7,859 nucleotides of DNA, from positions 1 through 7,859 of the forward strand of contig DATKGO010000021.1 of the NCBI GenBank assembly GCA_035510695.1. Direction: 5' to 3'. A program made the position numbers and the translations under genes. The notes under the pieces are model-generated. The model saw nothing but the letters and a program-made list of their open reading frames with translations. It did no database searches and was not told the DNA's origin. Below, one piece after another: positions 1 to 5,655 of the stretch; the first letter of the stretch is position 1, and each line of letters starts with the position of its first letter. The DNA is from DAIDHK01 sp035510695 (lineage in GTDB: Bacteria; Patescibacteriota; Microgenomatia; Levybacterales; UBA12049).

Positions 1-120
1 GCAGAAAAACCATTCAAACAACGAGCTAATCATCCACTTATTCTAACTACTCATGAGTTAAACTATATTCCACCGGCTAATCATCCTTGGAGAAAACGTA
101 CTCTACCTGAGAGGGGGTGA
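1..120 (+). CDS. Transposase, C-terminal fragment (IS481/ISNCY-like, DDE type)
   Basis: The reading frame is open from base 1 to a TGA at 118-120 and gives 39 residues, the very end of a larger protein cut by the window edge. It contains the segment NYIPPANHPWRK. From memory of the family, a Pro-Pro-x-x-His-Pro-Trp-Arg motif just before the stop is typical of the C-terminal tail of rve-type transposases of the IS481/ISNCY kind, which are common in CPR genomes. The catalytic DDE residues would lie upstream and cannot be seen. The composition is rich in Pro, His and Arg, unlike the pilus genes downstream. The family assignment rests on one short motif and is tentative. It could instead be a degraded remnant, or the tail of another basic protein. 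Confidence 0.5.
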   Translation, partial: AEKPFKQRANHPLILTTHELNYIPPANHPWRKRTLPERG

Positions 121-145
121 CATTTCTATTTTGGAATGACACTAT
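118..145. mobile_element. Probable right end of an insertion sequence
   Basis: Right after the transposase stop come two spaced copies of TGACA (TGACATT at 118-124 and TGACACT at 137-143), with TTCTATTTTGGAA between them. A third TGAC lies at 150-153. Short repeated TGACA motifs hugging the end of a transposase gene fit transposase-binding sites at an IS terminus. The left end is outside the window, so neither an inverted repeat pair nor a target duplication can be confirmed, and the exact boundary is a guess. Confidence 0.3.
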
Positions 146-314
146 AGGATGACGAAAACCTATGAATTTTGAGTTCATGCCAGGAAAAGAAATTGCTTTT
201 TAAGAAGTTAAACATTTTTTTTGGAAGAAGTAAAATAGATAGCACTTTTATAAATGTAAAACCTTATAATCCCGATCCCACAAGACCAGCGCCCTCCCCT
301 ATTGGTATAACATT

Positions 315-341
315 TTGCAATTTTAAATTTTCCTGTATACT
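315..341 (+). promoter_or_regulatory. Candidate promoter of the histidine kinase gene
   Basis: TTGCAA (315-320) and TATACT (336-341) are 15 bp apart, slightly short of the optimal 17. The -10 box ends 9 nt before the ATG at 351, so transcription would start about 3 nt upstream of the start codon, and there is no Shine-Dalgarno sequence. The remaining intergenic stretch from about 145 to 314 shows no gene that I can support. Confidence 0.4.
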
Positions 342-350
342 GAATAAAGT

Positions 351-1862
351 ATGAGTTTTCTCTCACTTTTTTCTTCAAAAAAAAACGCTCAACCTTTGCC
401 TATTACGCCTCTTCCTGTTAATCCAGCTTCCATTGCGGGTGAAGAAATAAGTCACATTACACAGGAAATGTATAAGAAAAATATGGAGCTGAGTGAAAAG
501 AATAAGACGCTGTCAATTTTGCAGAAAATTGATGAGATAGTATTATCTTCCGCGACTAATGTGGTTGAAATAACCAAGAAGGTCACGAAAGTTCTTGTCG
601 AAGATGCAGAATTTAGAATTTCGGCGATTTATACAATTAAAGAAGCTAGAGCAGTTCAAGTTTTATCAATTTATCTGCCTGACAGTATTTATGAGATACA
701 TGAGTCTTTATTGAAGAAAATATATACCCTTGATGACATCCCCCTGTCGCAAGTAGATAATTTGCTGGTTAAGGCTGTAGTTGACAAAGAAGTAAAACAA
801 ACAAATAACATACTGGATTTCTTTAAAGGTTTGCCTATAGAAACAGAAGATGCGGATGGAATTACTAAGATTCAAAAAGAGGCAAATATAAAAACGTCAT
901 TTGTTTATCCTCTGGTCGTGCGGAGTCAGGTAATCGGCGGAATGATAATTTGTCTTAATGAGTCAACTGAGGAATTGTCCGACTACCAGAAAGACTTATT
1001 GAGTCGTCTGCATAGTATGATCGGTATCGCGATGGATAATGCCCTTTTGTATAAGCAAGTGCAGGATAGTAATGAAAAGTTAAAAGAGCTTGATAGGCTT
1101 AAGGATGACTTTGTCTCTTTGGCTTCACATGAATTGCGGACGCCGATGACTGCCATTAAATCATATATTTGGATGGCTTTGGATGGACGCGGCGGAGTGC
1201 TGAGTGAAAAATTGAAATATTATTTGACACGCTCATATATGTCAACCGACCGTTTGATTAATTTAGTTAATGACATGCTGAATATTTCCCGTATCGAATC
1301 CGGTCGGCTGACCGTGCAGATGGATTCCGTAGATTTGTATAAACTTGCCGGCCAGATTGTGGATGAAGTTAAGCCGCGCTCGGACGAAGTTGGAGTTTCG
1401 GTTATTTTGGATCCGCTTACTTCTCCCCTGCCGCCTGTGTTGGCAGATGCGGATAAGATCGAAGAAGTGTTTATAAATCTACTTGGAAATTCGTTGAAGT
1501 TTACTCCCAAAGGCGGCAACGTGCACATACATTTGGCTCAAACGGGAGATATGGTGGAAGCGAAGGTAATTGATAATGGAAATGGGATTGAGCCGGCGGA
1601 TTTGCCGAAACTTTTCCAGAAATTCGCTATGATTGCGGGATCGTACACAGCCAATCAGCCTGTGCAGGGAACCGGACTAGGGTTATATATATGTAAGGCT
1701 TTGATTGATTTGCATAAGGGAACGATTTCCGCGGCGTCCGAAGGACATAGGAAAGGCGCGACCTTTACTTTCAGCTTAAAAGTCTTTCATGAAGAAGATA
1801 AAGAAAAATATAGTATTTCCGGTAATGGGGCAAAAGTAGGATTGGTCCATTCTCATGTATAG
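351..1862 (+). CDS. Soluble GAF-domain sensor histidine kinase
   Basis: A 503-residue sensor kinase that would autophosphorylate on His and pass the phosphate to a response regulator. The N-terminus is Pro-rich (15-27), followed by a helical, probably coiled-coil segment (about 31-60). A GAF-like sensory domain spans about 60-235 and ends in a typical helix (HSMIGIAMDNALLY). Next is HisKA with the H-box SHELRTP, phospho-acceptor His260. The HATPase_c domain shows the N-box (NLLGNSLKF; Asn376, Asn380), the G1 box (DNGNGI; Asp408) and the G2 box (GTGLGL, 440-445). All the key catalytic residues are present. No transmembrane segment or signal peptide is visible, so it should sense a cytoplasmic signal; the GAF ligand cannot be predicted. 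The C-terminal tail (481-503) is outside any domain. No response regulator is adjacent. The ATG at 351 is chosen because a candidate promoter lies just upstream. The link to the pili is inferred from position only. Confidence 0.93.
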   Translation: MSFLSLFSSKKNAQPLPITPLPVNPASIAGEEISHITQEMYKKNMELSEKNKTLSILQKIDEIVLSSATNVVEITKKVTKVLVEDAEFRISAIYTIKEARAVQVLSIYLPDSIYEIHESLLKKIYTLDDIPLSQVDNLLVKAVVDKEVKQTNNILDFFKGLPIETEDADGITKIQKEANIKTSFVYPLVVRSQVIGGMIICLNESTEELSDYQKDLLSRLHSMIGIAMDNALLYKQVQDSNEKLKELDRLKDDFVSLASHELRTPMTAIKSYIWMALDGRGGVLSEKLKYYLTRSYMSTDRLINLVNDMLNISRIESGRLTVQMDSVDLYKLAGQIVDEVKPRSDEVGVSVILDPLTSPLPPVLADADKIEEVFINLLGNSLKFTPKGGNVHIHLAQTGDMVEAKVIDNGNGIEPADLPKLFQKFAMIAGSYTANQPVQGTGLGLYICKALIDLHKGTISAASEGHRKGATFTFSLKVFHEEDKEKYSISGNGAKVGLVHSHV

Positions 1863-1891
1863 AGATCCTAATTTTGCCATATTTTGATCTA

Positions 1892-1920
1892 TTGACAGGA
1901 TAAAAACATTCTGTTTTAAT
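1892..1920 (+). promoter_or_regulatory. Sigma-70-type promoter of the first major-type prepilin gene
   Basis: A perfect -35 TTGACA (1892-1897) is followed after exactly 17 bp by TTTAAT (1915-1920), a 5/6 match to the -10 consensus. Transcription would start near 1927, giving a leader of about 38 nt before the ATG at 1965. The leader is AT-rich and has no Shine-Dalgarno sequence. This is the best-looking promoter in the window, as suits a highly expressed structural pilin. Confidence 0.7.
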
Positions 1921-1964
1921 TATAACAGATCAGTTAAGTAAATTAAAAAATAACTGAAAATAAT

Positions 1965-2498
1965 ATGACAACTGCCCAATTAAATTTTAAGAAGATTAAC
2001 TCCGGTTTCACCCTTATCGAACTTTTGGTTGTAATAGTAATTTTAGCAATTTTGGCAATGGCAGTAATGCTTGCGATTAACCCGGCTGCAAGAATTAATT
2101 CCGCAAAAGATGCAAAGGTTCAGAGTGATATGGGACAAATTATCGATGCCCTTAATGTGTTCAATACAGATGGTCAGAGCAGTGCTTTTCCTGCTGCATC
2201 TGCTGATTTAACCGCCGCATCAACAACGGTAGGTACTAATAGTATTGTTGTAAAACAAGAATTGACTGTATTGCCTACTGATCCTGCAGGTAGTGCGTAT
2301 CATTATTTAGCATGTGCTAACGCCACTGGTAATACTAACACAACTTGTGGTACAGCTTGTACTGATGCTGCCGGAACCTGTTCAAATGCGGCTCTTTATG
2401 ACACAGCGTATAATCAAGGAGCAAATACAGTTTGGTGCTGGAGATCTGCAACTGGATCTATCACAGCAGTTGCCAGTGCATCTACTTGCACCCCGTAA
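1965..2498 (+). CDS. Type IV prepilin, Cys-rich (major-pilin candidate, copy 1)
   Basis: A 177-residue type IV prepilin. The type III signal peptide ends SG|FTLIE: Gly14 at -1, Phe15 at +1 (to be N-methylated) and Glu19 at position +5. A hydrophobic helix (about 15-38) anchors the protein in the membrane and later packs in the fibre core. It is followed by the amphipathic N-terminal helix (about 44-68), a variable loop (about 75-90) and a Thr/Ala-rich globular part. Six cysteines (117, 128, 132, 138, 158, 175) are all conserved in the neighbouring paralogue, and disulfide bonds are likely outside the cell. It is not annotated as pilA because the major subunit cannot be proved from sequence. 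A strong own promoter and a terminator straight after it make it a monocistronic unit, consistent with an abundant subunit. It lacks a Shine-Dalgarno sequence. Confidence 0.93.
   Translation: MTTAQLNFKKINSGFTLIELLVVIVILAILAMAVMLAINPAARINSAKDAKVQSDMGQIIDALNVFNTDGQSSAFPAASADLTAASTTVGTNSIVVKQELTVLPTDPAGSAYHYLACANATGNTNTTCGTACTDAAGTCSNAALYDTAYNQGANTVWCWRSATGSITAVASASTCTP
2004..2196 (+). repeat. Direct repeat, 193 bp, 5' block of prepilin copy 1 (partner 2690-2882)
   Basis: Aligned by eye with offset 686, this block matches 2690-2882 with a single difference (C at 2144, T at 2830, silent). It starts exactly at the Gly(-1) codon of the prepilin cleavage site; the leader peptides upstream are unrelated between the two genes. 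Confidence 0.95.
2352..2456 (+). repeat. Direct repeat, 105 bp, 3' block of prepilin copy 1 (partner 3056-3160)
   Basis: This block appears identical to 3056-3160 over 105 bp. It encodes the stretch holding four of the six cysteines (128 lies just outside; 132, 138 and 158 are inside) and the NTVWCWRSATG motif. The sequence between the 5' and 3' blocks is clearly diverged. Confidence 0.93.
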
Positions 2499-2518
2499 AA
2501 AATATGCTTAGTATCTTT

Positions 2519-2541
2519 AAATCTCCTTTGGGAGATTTTTT
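2519..2541 (+). terminator. Rho-independent terminator after prepilin copy 1
   Basis: The inverted repeat AAATCTCC (2519-2526) / GGAGATTT (2531-2538) encloses a 4-nt loop and runs into a T tract (2536-2541). It lies 20 nt after the stop codon and isolates copy 1 from copy 2. No comparable hairpin follows copy 2, pilD or the later prepilins. Confidence 0.85.
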
Positions 2542-2583
2542 GTTTGAGCCCCTTGTTCTTTGTTCCCATTTACTTTTTACCTA

Positions 2584-2612
2584 TTGAAAACCATTTAATT
2601 TGATGTTATGTT
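2584..2612 (+). promoter_or_regulatory. Candidate promoter of prepilin copy 2
   Basis: TTGAAA (2584-2589) is followed after 17 bp by TATGTT (2607-2612), which is preceded by TGT (2604-2606) as an extended -10. The predicted leader is about 29 nt. It does not resemble the copy-1 promoter, so the two paralogues probably differ in expression level or conditions. Confidence 0.5.
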
Positions 2613-2647
2613 AAATGTGGTTGAGTTTTATTTAACCTGAACTTTTT

Positions 2648-3202
2648 ATGAAGAATCTGTCCTTCTTTTATAGCGCTTCCCTGCAGCGAGGTTTCACCCT
2701 TATCGAACTTTTGGTTGTAATAGTAATTTTAGCAATTTTGGCAATGGCAGTAATGCTTGCGATTAACCCGGCTGCAAGAATTAATTCCGCAAAAGATGCA
2801 AAGGTTCAGAGTGATATGGGACAAATTATTGATGCCCTTAATGTGTTCAATACAGATGGTCAGAGCAGTGCTTTTCCTGCTGGAAATGGAACTCCTAATT
2901 TTCAACCAATCGAGTTAACAGCTGCTTCAACAACTGTTGGTACCAATAGTATTGTTGTAAAACAAGAATTGACTGTACTGCCAAAAGATCCTGCAAATGG
3001 TAACTACCATTATTTAGCGTGTAACGGTGCAGCTACTAATAATACAACCTGTGCCACAGCTTGTACTGATGCTGCCGGAACCTGTTCAAATGCGGCTCTT
3101 TATGACACAGCGTATAATCAAGGAGCAAATACAGTTTGGTGCTGGAGATCTGCAACTGGAATTATTACAGCAGTTGCTGCGGCTACCAATTGTGCCCCTT
3201 AA
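2648..3202 (+). CDS. Type IV prepilin, Cys-rich (major-pilin candidate, copy 2)
   Basis: A 184-residue paralogue of the preceding prepilin. Its signal peptide is different (MKNLSFFYSASLQRG; Gly15 at -1), after which comes the same mature start FTLIELLVV with Glu20 at position +5 and the same hydrophobic helix. The mature proteins are near identical except for the loop after SSAFPA, where this copy carries about seven extra residues (GNGTPNFQPIE region), and scattered changes near the Cys-rich part and the C-terminus. All six cysteines are kept (125, 135, 139, 146, 165, 182). It has its own promoter and no terminator, and pilD starts 41 nt later, so read-through into pilD is possible. It may be a second structural subunit or an antigenic or functional variant; sequence alone cannot decide. 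No Shine-Dalgarno sequence is visible. Confidence 0.93.
   Translation: MKNLSFFYSASLQRGFTLIELLVVIVILAILAMAVMLAINPAARINSAKDAKVQSDMGQIIDALNVFNTDGQSSAFPAGNGTPNFQPIELTAASTTVGTNSIVVKQELTVLPKDPANGNYHYLACNGAATNNTTCATACTDAAGTCSNAALYDTAYNQGANTVWCWRSATGIITAVAAATNCAP
2690..2882 (+). repeat. Direct repeat, 193 bp, 5' block of prepilin copy 2 (partner 2004-2196)
   Basis: Second copy of the block beginning at the Gly(-1) codon, with one silent difference at 2830. It covers the hydrophobic helix, the amphipathic helix and the start of the variable loop. Confidence 0.95.
3056..3160 (+). repeat. Direct repeat, 105 bp, 3' block of prepilin copy 2 (partner 2352-2456)
   Basis: Second copy of the identical 105-bp block. 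Identity stops sharply at both edges, and the flanking codons differ by several substitutions. Confidence 0.93.
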
Positions 3203-3228
3203 TTTTATTTATTAATCTTCATTATTTA

Positions 3229-3237
3229 TGCTATGCT
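3229..3237 (+). promoter_or_regulatory. Candidate extended -10 promoter of pilD, leaderless geometry
   Basis: TGC-TATGCT (-10 at 3232-3237) ends exactly 6 nt before the ATG at 3244. No good -35 box is present (TTATTA at 3209-3214 with 17-bp spacing). Transcription would begin at or next to the start codon. Confidence 0.4.
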
Positions 3238-3243
3238 AAATGC

Positions 3244-4005
3244 ATGACAGTAGAGATAGCATTTTTTCTTCTTGGTTTGTTTTTTGGCAGCTTTTTCAAT
3301 GTTTTGATTGACCGCATTCCCAAAGGCGAGCAATTTCTAAAGGGCAGGTCGCACTGTGAATATTGCCTGCACCCTCTCTCTTGGTACGATTTAATTCCTA
3401 TTATTTCTTTCTTATCTACCGGCGGTAAGTGCAGATATTGTCATAAAAAATTATCTTGGAAATATCCCGGTTTTGAATTGCTGACCGGAATATTATTCGC
3501 TCTGACCTATTTCTTATTGCCGGAAAAAAATCTCACTTCCCTACTCTATTTCTTATTTCTAACTTCTATTTTTATCGTGGTTTTTTTCATTGATTTACAA
3601 AATTTTATTATTCCCTTTGTCATTGTCCTTCCGGGAATTGTCATAGCTTATCTTTATTTATTTTTTATACATCCGGAATCATTATTTACTTCATTTCTAA
3701 GCGCCATCGGTGCGGCATTTTTCTTCCTTATCTTATTTTTACTTACTAAAGGAAAAGGCATGGGATTTGGAGACGTAGTATATGCTTTTTTTATGGGCAG
3801 CGTTTTGGGTTTTCCCGGAATATTGGTTGGGCTATATATTGCTTTTATACTTGGAGCAATTATTGGACTCTTGTATGTCATACTAAAGAAAAAGAAGTTT
3901 CATGGAACCGCGATCCCTTTTGGTCCCTTTCTGGTTTTGGGTACATTTTTATCCCTATTTTTGAATTATCATTGGTTTTTCCAATTACTTGGGTTGCCGT
4001 TGTGA
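3244..4005 (+). CDS. pilD: Prepilin peptidase / N-methyltransferase (A24 family)
   Basis: A 253-residue membrane aspartyl protease that cuts prepilins after Gly(-1) and methylates the new N-terminus. The N-terminal half carries the bifunctional-type insert, with two CxxC pairs (Cys38/Cys41 and Cys63/Cys66) that normally bind zinc. The catalytic aspartates are Asp117 (FIDLQNFIIP, matching the D-x6-P pattern) and Asp177 (GMGFGDV, matching GxGD). There are several hydrophobic segments, roughly 5-25, 78-93, 98-116, 121-142, 148-168, 178-212 and 222-250. The length is typical of the full-size family. The ATG at 3244 is chosen although the frame is open further upstream: the start MTVEIAFFLLGLFFGSFFNVLIDRIP is the conserved family N-terminus, while a longer start would overlap the upstream prepilin and add an unrelated segment. 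It sits among its five likely substrates. Function is very secure; in vivo methylation is inferred from the CxxC pairs. Confidence 0.96.
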   Translation: MTVEIAFFLLGLFFGSFFNVLIDRIPKGEQFLKGRSHCEYCLHPLSWYDLIPIISFLSTGGKCRYCHKKLSWKYPGFELLTGILFALTYFLLPEKNLTSLLYFLFLTSIFIVVFFIDLQNFIIPFVIVLPGIVIAYLYLFFIHPESLFTSFLSAIGAAFFFLILFLLTKGKGMGFGDVVYAFFMGSVLGFPGILVGLYIAFILGAIIGLLYVILKKKKFHGTAIPFGPFLVLGTFLSLFLNYHWFFQLLGLPL

Positions 4006-4022
4006 TGAGCAAGTGCTAACAT
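3994..4022 (+). promoter_or_regulatory. Candidate promoter of prepilin gene 3, leaderless geometry
   Basis: TTGCCG (3994-3999), inside the end of pilD, is followed after 17 bp by TAACAT (4017-4022), preceded by TGC (4014-4016) as an extended -10. The -10 box ends 6 nt before the ATG at 4029, so the predicted transcript begins at or beside the start codon. No Shine-Dalgarno sequence is present. Confidence 0.45.
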
Positions 4023-4028
4023 AAATAT

Positions 4029-4565
4029 ATGAAGGCATTTCAAAGAGGTTTTACTTTAATTGAGCTTCTGGTTGTCATTGCCGTGCTTGGAATTCTGTCA
4101 ACTGTGGTCATGGCACTTATAAATCCGGGTGAACAAATGGCCAAAGCGCGTGATGCGGGACGAAAACAAATTATCGCGGAGGTTGGTCGGGCCTTACAAA
4201 ATTATGCCACCCAAAATGGCGGCGTATTTCCAAGCGCGAACGCGAATTGGCAAAGCGCATTGATAATAGATAAAGATATCATTAATTACAGCACTGCTTC
4301 CGCCACGACGACTCTTTGTACACAAAACCAGAAAGGTAATATTTGTTATAATTCGGGATACACCACAAATGGTCAGAATGATGCCGTTGTCTGGACGCCG
4401 CTTGAATCCGCACAGTCCGCCGGTTTGTATGGTTGTACAAGTACTCAGACAGCGATTTATGTCTGGGAAGCTAGTTTGGGTGGAACCGGAGGATATTGTG
4501 TCACTACTACCAGTCTCTCTACCTATACTATAACTTCTCCGGTACCAACTTTAATAACAAGATAG
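4029..4565 (+). CDS. Type IV prepilin (gene 3), Cys-containing
   Basis: A 178-residue prepilin with a very short signal peptide (MKAFQRG; Gly7 at -1), mature start FTLIELLVV with Glu12 at position +5, hydrophobic helix about 8-30, then an amphipathic helix continuing to about 60. The globular part has four cysteines (97, 106, 136, 157) and is rich in Thr, Ser, Gly and Asn. Beyond the N-terminal helix it shares no obvious similarity with the Cys-rich pair upstream. Its first seven codons and the bases before them closely resemble those of the next gene (MRVFQRG), so the two starts probably arose by duplication. It begins 23 nt after pilD and may be co-transcribed with it in addition to using its own promoter. 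It is a minor or alternative pilin; the exact role is unknown. Confidence 0.92.
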   Translation: MKAFQRGFTLIELLVVIAVLGILSTVVMALINPGEQMAKARDAGRKQIIAEVGRALQNYATQNGGVFPSANANWQSALIIDKDIINYSTASATTTLCTQNQKGNICYNSGYTTNGQNDAVVWTPLESAQSAGLYGCTSTQTAIYVWEASLGGTGGYCVTTTSLSTYTITSPVPTLITR

Positions 4566-4599
4566 TTCTCCGATATTGATTTAATCGTCGTTAGCACTC

Positions 4600-4628
4600 T
4601 TGTATAAGCGTAGAACATGTGTTAGTTT
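4600..4628 (+). promoter_or_regulatory. Candidate promoter of the prepilin gene 4 operon, leaderless geometry
   Basis: TTGTAT (4600-4605) is followed after 17 bp by TAGTTT (4623-4628), preceded by TGT (4620-4622) as an extended -10. The -10 match is weak (3/6). As for pilD and prepilin 3, the -10 box ends exactly 6 nt before the ATG at 4635. Confidence 0.35.
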
Positions 4629-4634
4629 AAATAT

Positions 4635-5132
4635 ATGAGGGTATTTCAAAGAGGTTTTACGCTGATTGAGTTACTGGTGGTAGTGGGAGTAATAGGAATA
4701 TTATCTTATATTCTCATAGCTGTAATTAATCCCTTGGCTCAATTACAAAGAGGCAGAGATTTGGAACGTAAGGCAAATATTTCTTCCATCCAGACCTTTC
4801 TGGAGCAGTATCGGCATGATGTGGGGAATTATCCTGCTGCAGTTCCCGGGCCTTCAAATTCTTATTATTCACTTGGAACATCTTTAACAAATGGTGGTAC
4901 TACGTATATGTCTACAATCCCTGGAGATCCGTCAAATTCAACCACTTACTATAATAATGGATATTATTATTATAATGTTGATTCTTCTAGTAGTAATTAT
5001 GTGTTAATTGCCTGTTTGGAAAATACACAAGATACCAGTCAAGTTCCGGCTCCGACGCCACCTACCGGTTTTTATACTGCTCCTACAAATCTCTGCACAA
5101 ATGGGAAACTATATGTGGTTACTAATCAATAA
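4635..5132 (+). CDS. Type IV prepilin / pseudopilin, GspG-like architecture (gene 4)
   Basis: A 165-residue prepilin. The signal peptide is MRVFQRG (Gly7 at -1), the mature start FTLIELLVVV with Glu12 at position +5, the hydrophobic helix about 8-31, followed by a charged amphipathic helix (RGRDLERKANISSIQTFLEQYR, about 39-60). The later part has the order NYP...TIPGDP...YYYYNVD...YVLIACLE, which is the general layout of GspG-type pseudopilins and small CPR pilins: a YP motif, an IPxDP motif, a Tyr-rich beta strand, then a final strand. A Pro/Thr-rich insert (about 137-148) precedes the C-terminus, and two cysteines are present (127, 154). The 3' end overlaps the next gene by 20 bp, so the two are almost certainly co-transcribed and translationally coupled. 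I infer a minor pilin of the initiation/tip complex; a major-pilin role cannot be excluded. Confidence 0.92.
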   Translation: MRVFQRGFTLIELLVVVGVIGILSYILIAVINPLAQLQRGRDLERKANISSIQTFLEQYRHDVGNYPAAVPGPSNSYYSLGTSLTNGGTTYMSTIPGDPSNSTTYYNNGYYYYNVDSSSSNYVLIACLENTQDTSQVPAPTPPTGFYTAPTNLCTNGKLYVVTNQ

Positions 5133-5655
5133 AGCTTCAGCCAAAGTATCACAGGGATTTACCTTGATTGAAATGATGGTGGTAGTGGTGCTTGTAGGAT
5201 TGATTGCCGGTATTATTATTCCTTCAATTATGAATTATAACAGCATTGATGTTTTACAGAGTGCTGCAAATGATTTTAGCAATACTTTACAAACCGCCAA
5301 ATCCCGTGCACAGTCACAATATAAACCGAATACAACAAATTGTGTCAACAATGCAGATGGGACAGCAAATTCGCTTAACGGCTGGCAAGTTGTCGTAAAA
5401 AGCTATCCGGTTCCGACACCCGGTACATATGAACTTGATGTAATTTGTAATGGAGTAGCACAAGCCTTATCTTCAAAAACTTTACCCACTTCAATTTCAT
5501 TTACCAATTCCGGGACTTTTTTCTTTCCGGTTCAAGTGGGCGGCTTAGGCAATGCCGGTATAAGTGTTCCCATGAATTTAATTCAAATTATGTCATCATC
5601 AGGGAACTCTAAAACTGCGACTGTCAGCGCGGGAGGGGTAATAACGCTAAAATAG
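5113..5655 (+). CDS. GspH/FimT-like minor prepilin
   Basis: A 180-residue prepilin with signal peptide MWLLINKASAKVSQG (Gly15 at -1), mature start FTLIEMMVVV with Glu20 at position +5, and hydrophobic helix about 16-37. The downstream pattern fits GspH/FimT pseudopilins: a helix with ANDFSNTLQTAKSRAQ, a GW motif (Gly90-Trp91) opening the beta region, LPTSISFTNSGT, and a terminal strand TVSAGGVITLK. Two cysteines (77, 112) may pair. The ATG at 5113 is preferred because it has a weak GGGA element 6 nt upstream and gives a 15-residue leader. The ATG at 5101 would give 19 residues, and starts further upstream would give an unnaturally long leader. It overlaps the previous prepilin by 20 bp, and the next gene starts 2 nt after its stop, so this is a compact co-translated block. 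GspH/FimT proteins normally belong to the minor-pilin set that primes fibre assembly. Confidence 0.9.
   Translation: MWLLINKASAKVSQGFTLIEMMVVVVLVGLIAGIIIPSIMNYNSIDVLQSAANDFSNTLQTAKSRAQSQYKPNTTNCVNNADGTANSLNGWQVVVKSYPVPTPGTYELDVICNGVAQALSSKTLPTSISFTNSGTFFFPVQVGGLGNAGISVPMNLIQIMSSSGNSKTATVSAGGVITLK

Noticed and set aside
169..354. 61-residue TTG-started reading frame that overlaps the kinase ATG
   Set aside because: It has a rare start, no ribosome binding site, no recognisable motif and a low-complexity AT-driven composition. It also covers the candidate kinase promoter, so it is more likely intergenic.
1220..1528. Antisense 102-residue frame inside the kinase
   Set aside because: It lies fully opposite the well-supported HisKA/HATPase coding region and has no domain-like sequence.
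1863..1895. Terminator after the kinase
   Set aside because: The sequence has short T runs but no stable hairpin that I can draw.
2004..3202. Diversity-generating retroelement acting on the pilin pair
   Set aside because: Differences between the copies are not confined to adenines, they include many silent third-position changes and an insertion, and there is no reverse transcriptase in the window.
2314..3215. Two similar shifted-frame ORFs (2314-2511 and 3027-3215)
   Set aside because: They resemble each other only because they are the same alternate frame of the duplicated 105-bp pilin block.
3136..3243. Upstream extension of the pilD frame
   Set aside because: It overlaps the end of prepilin copy 2 in another frame and would place 36 non-homologous residues before the conserved family N-terminus.
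3654..3881. Antisense 75-residue frame inside pilD
   Set aside because: It is opposite the catalytic GxGD region of a clear gene and has no features of its own.
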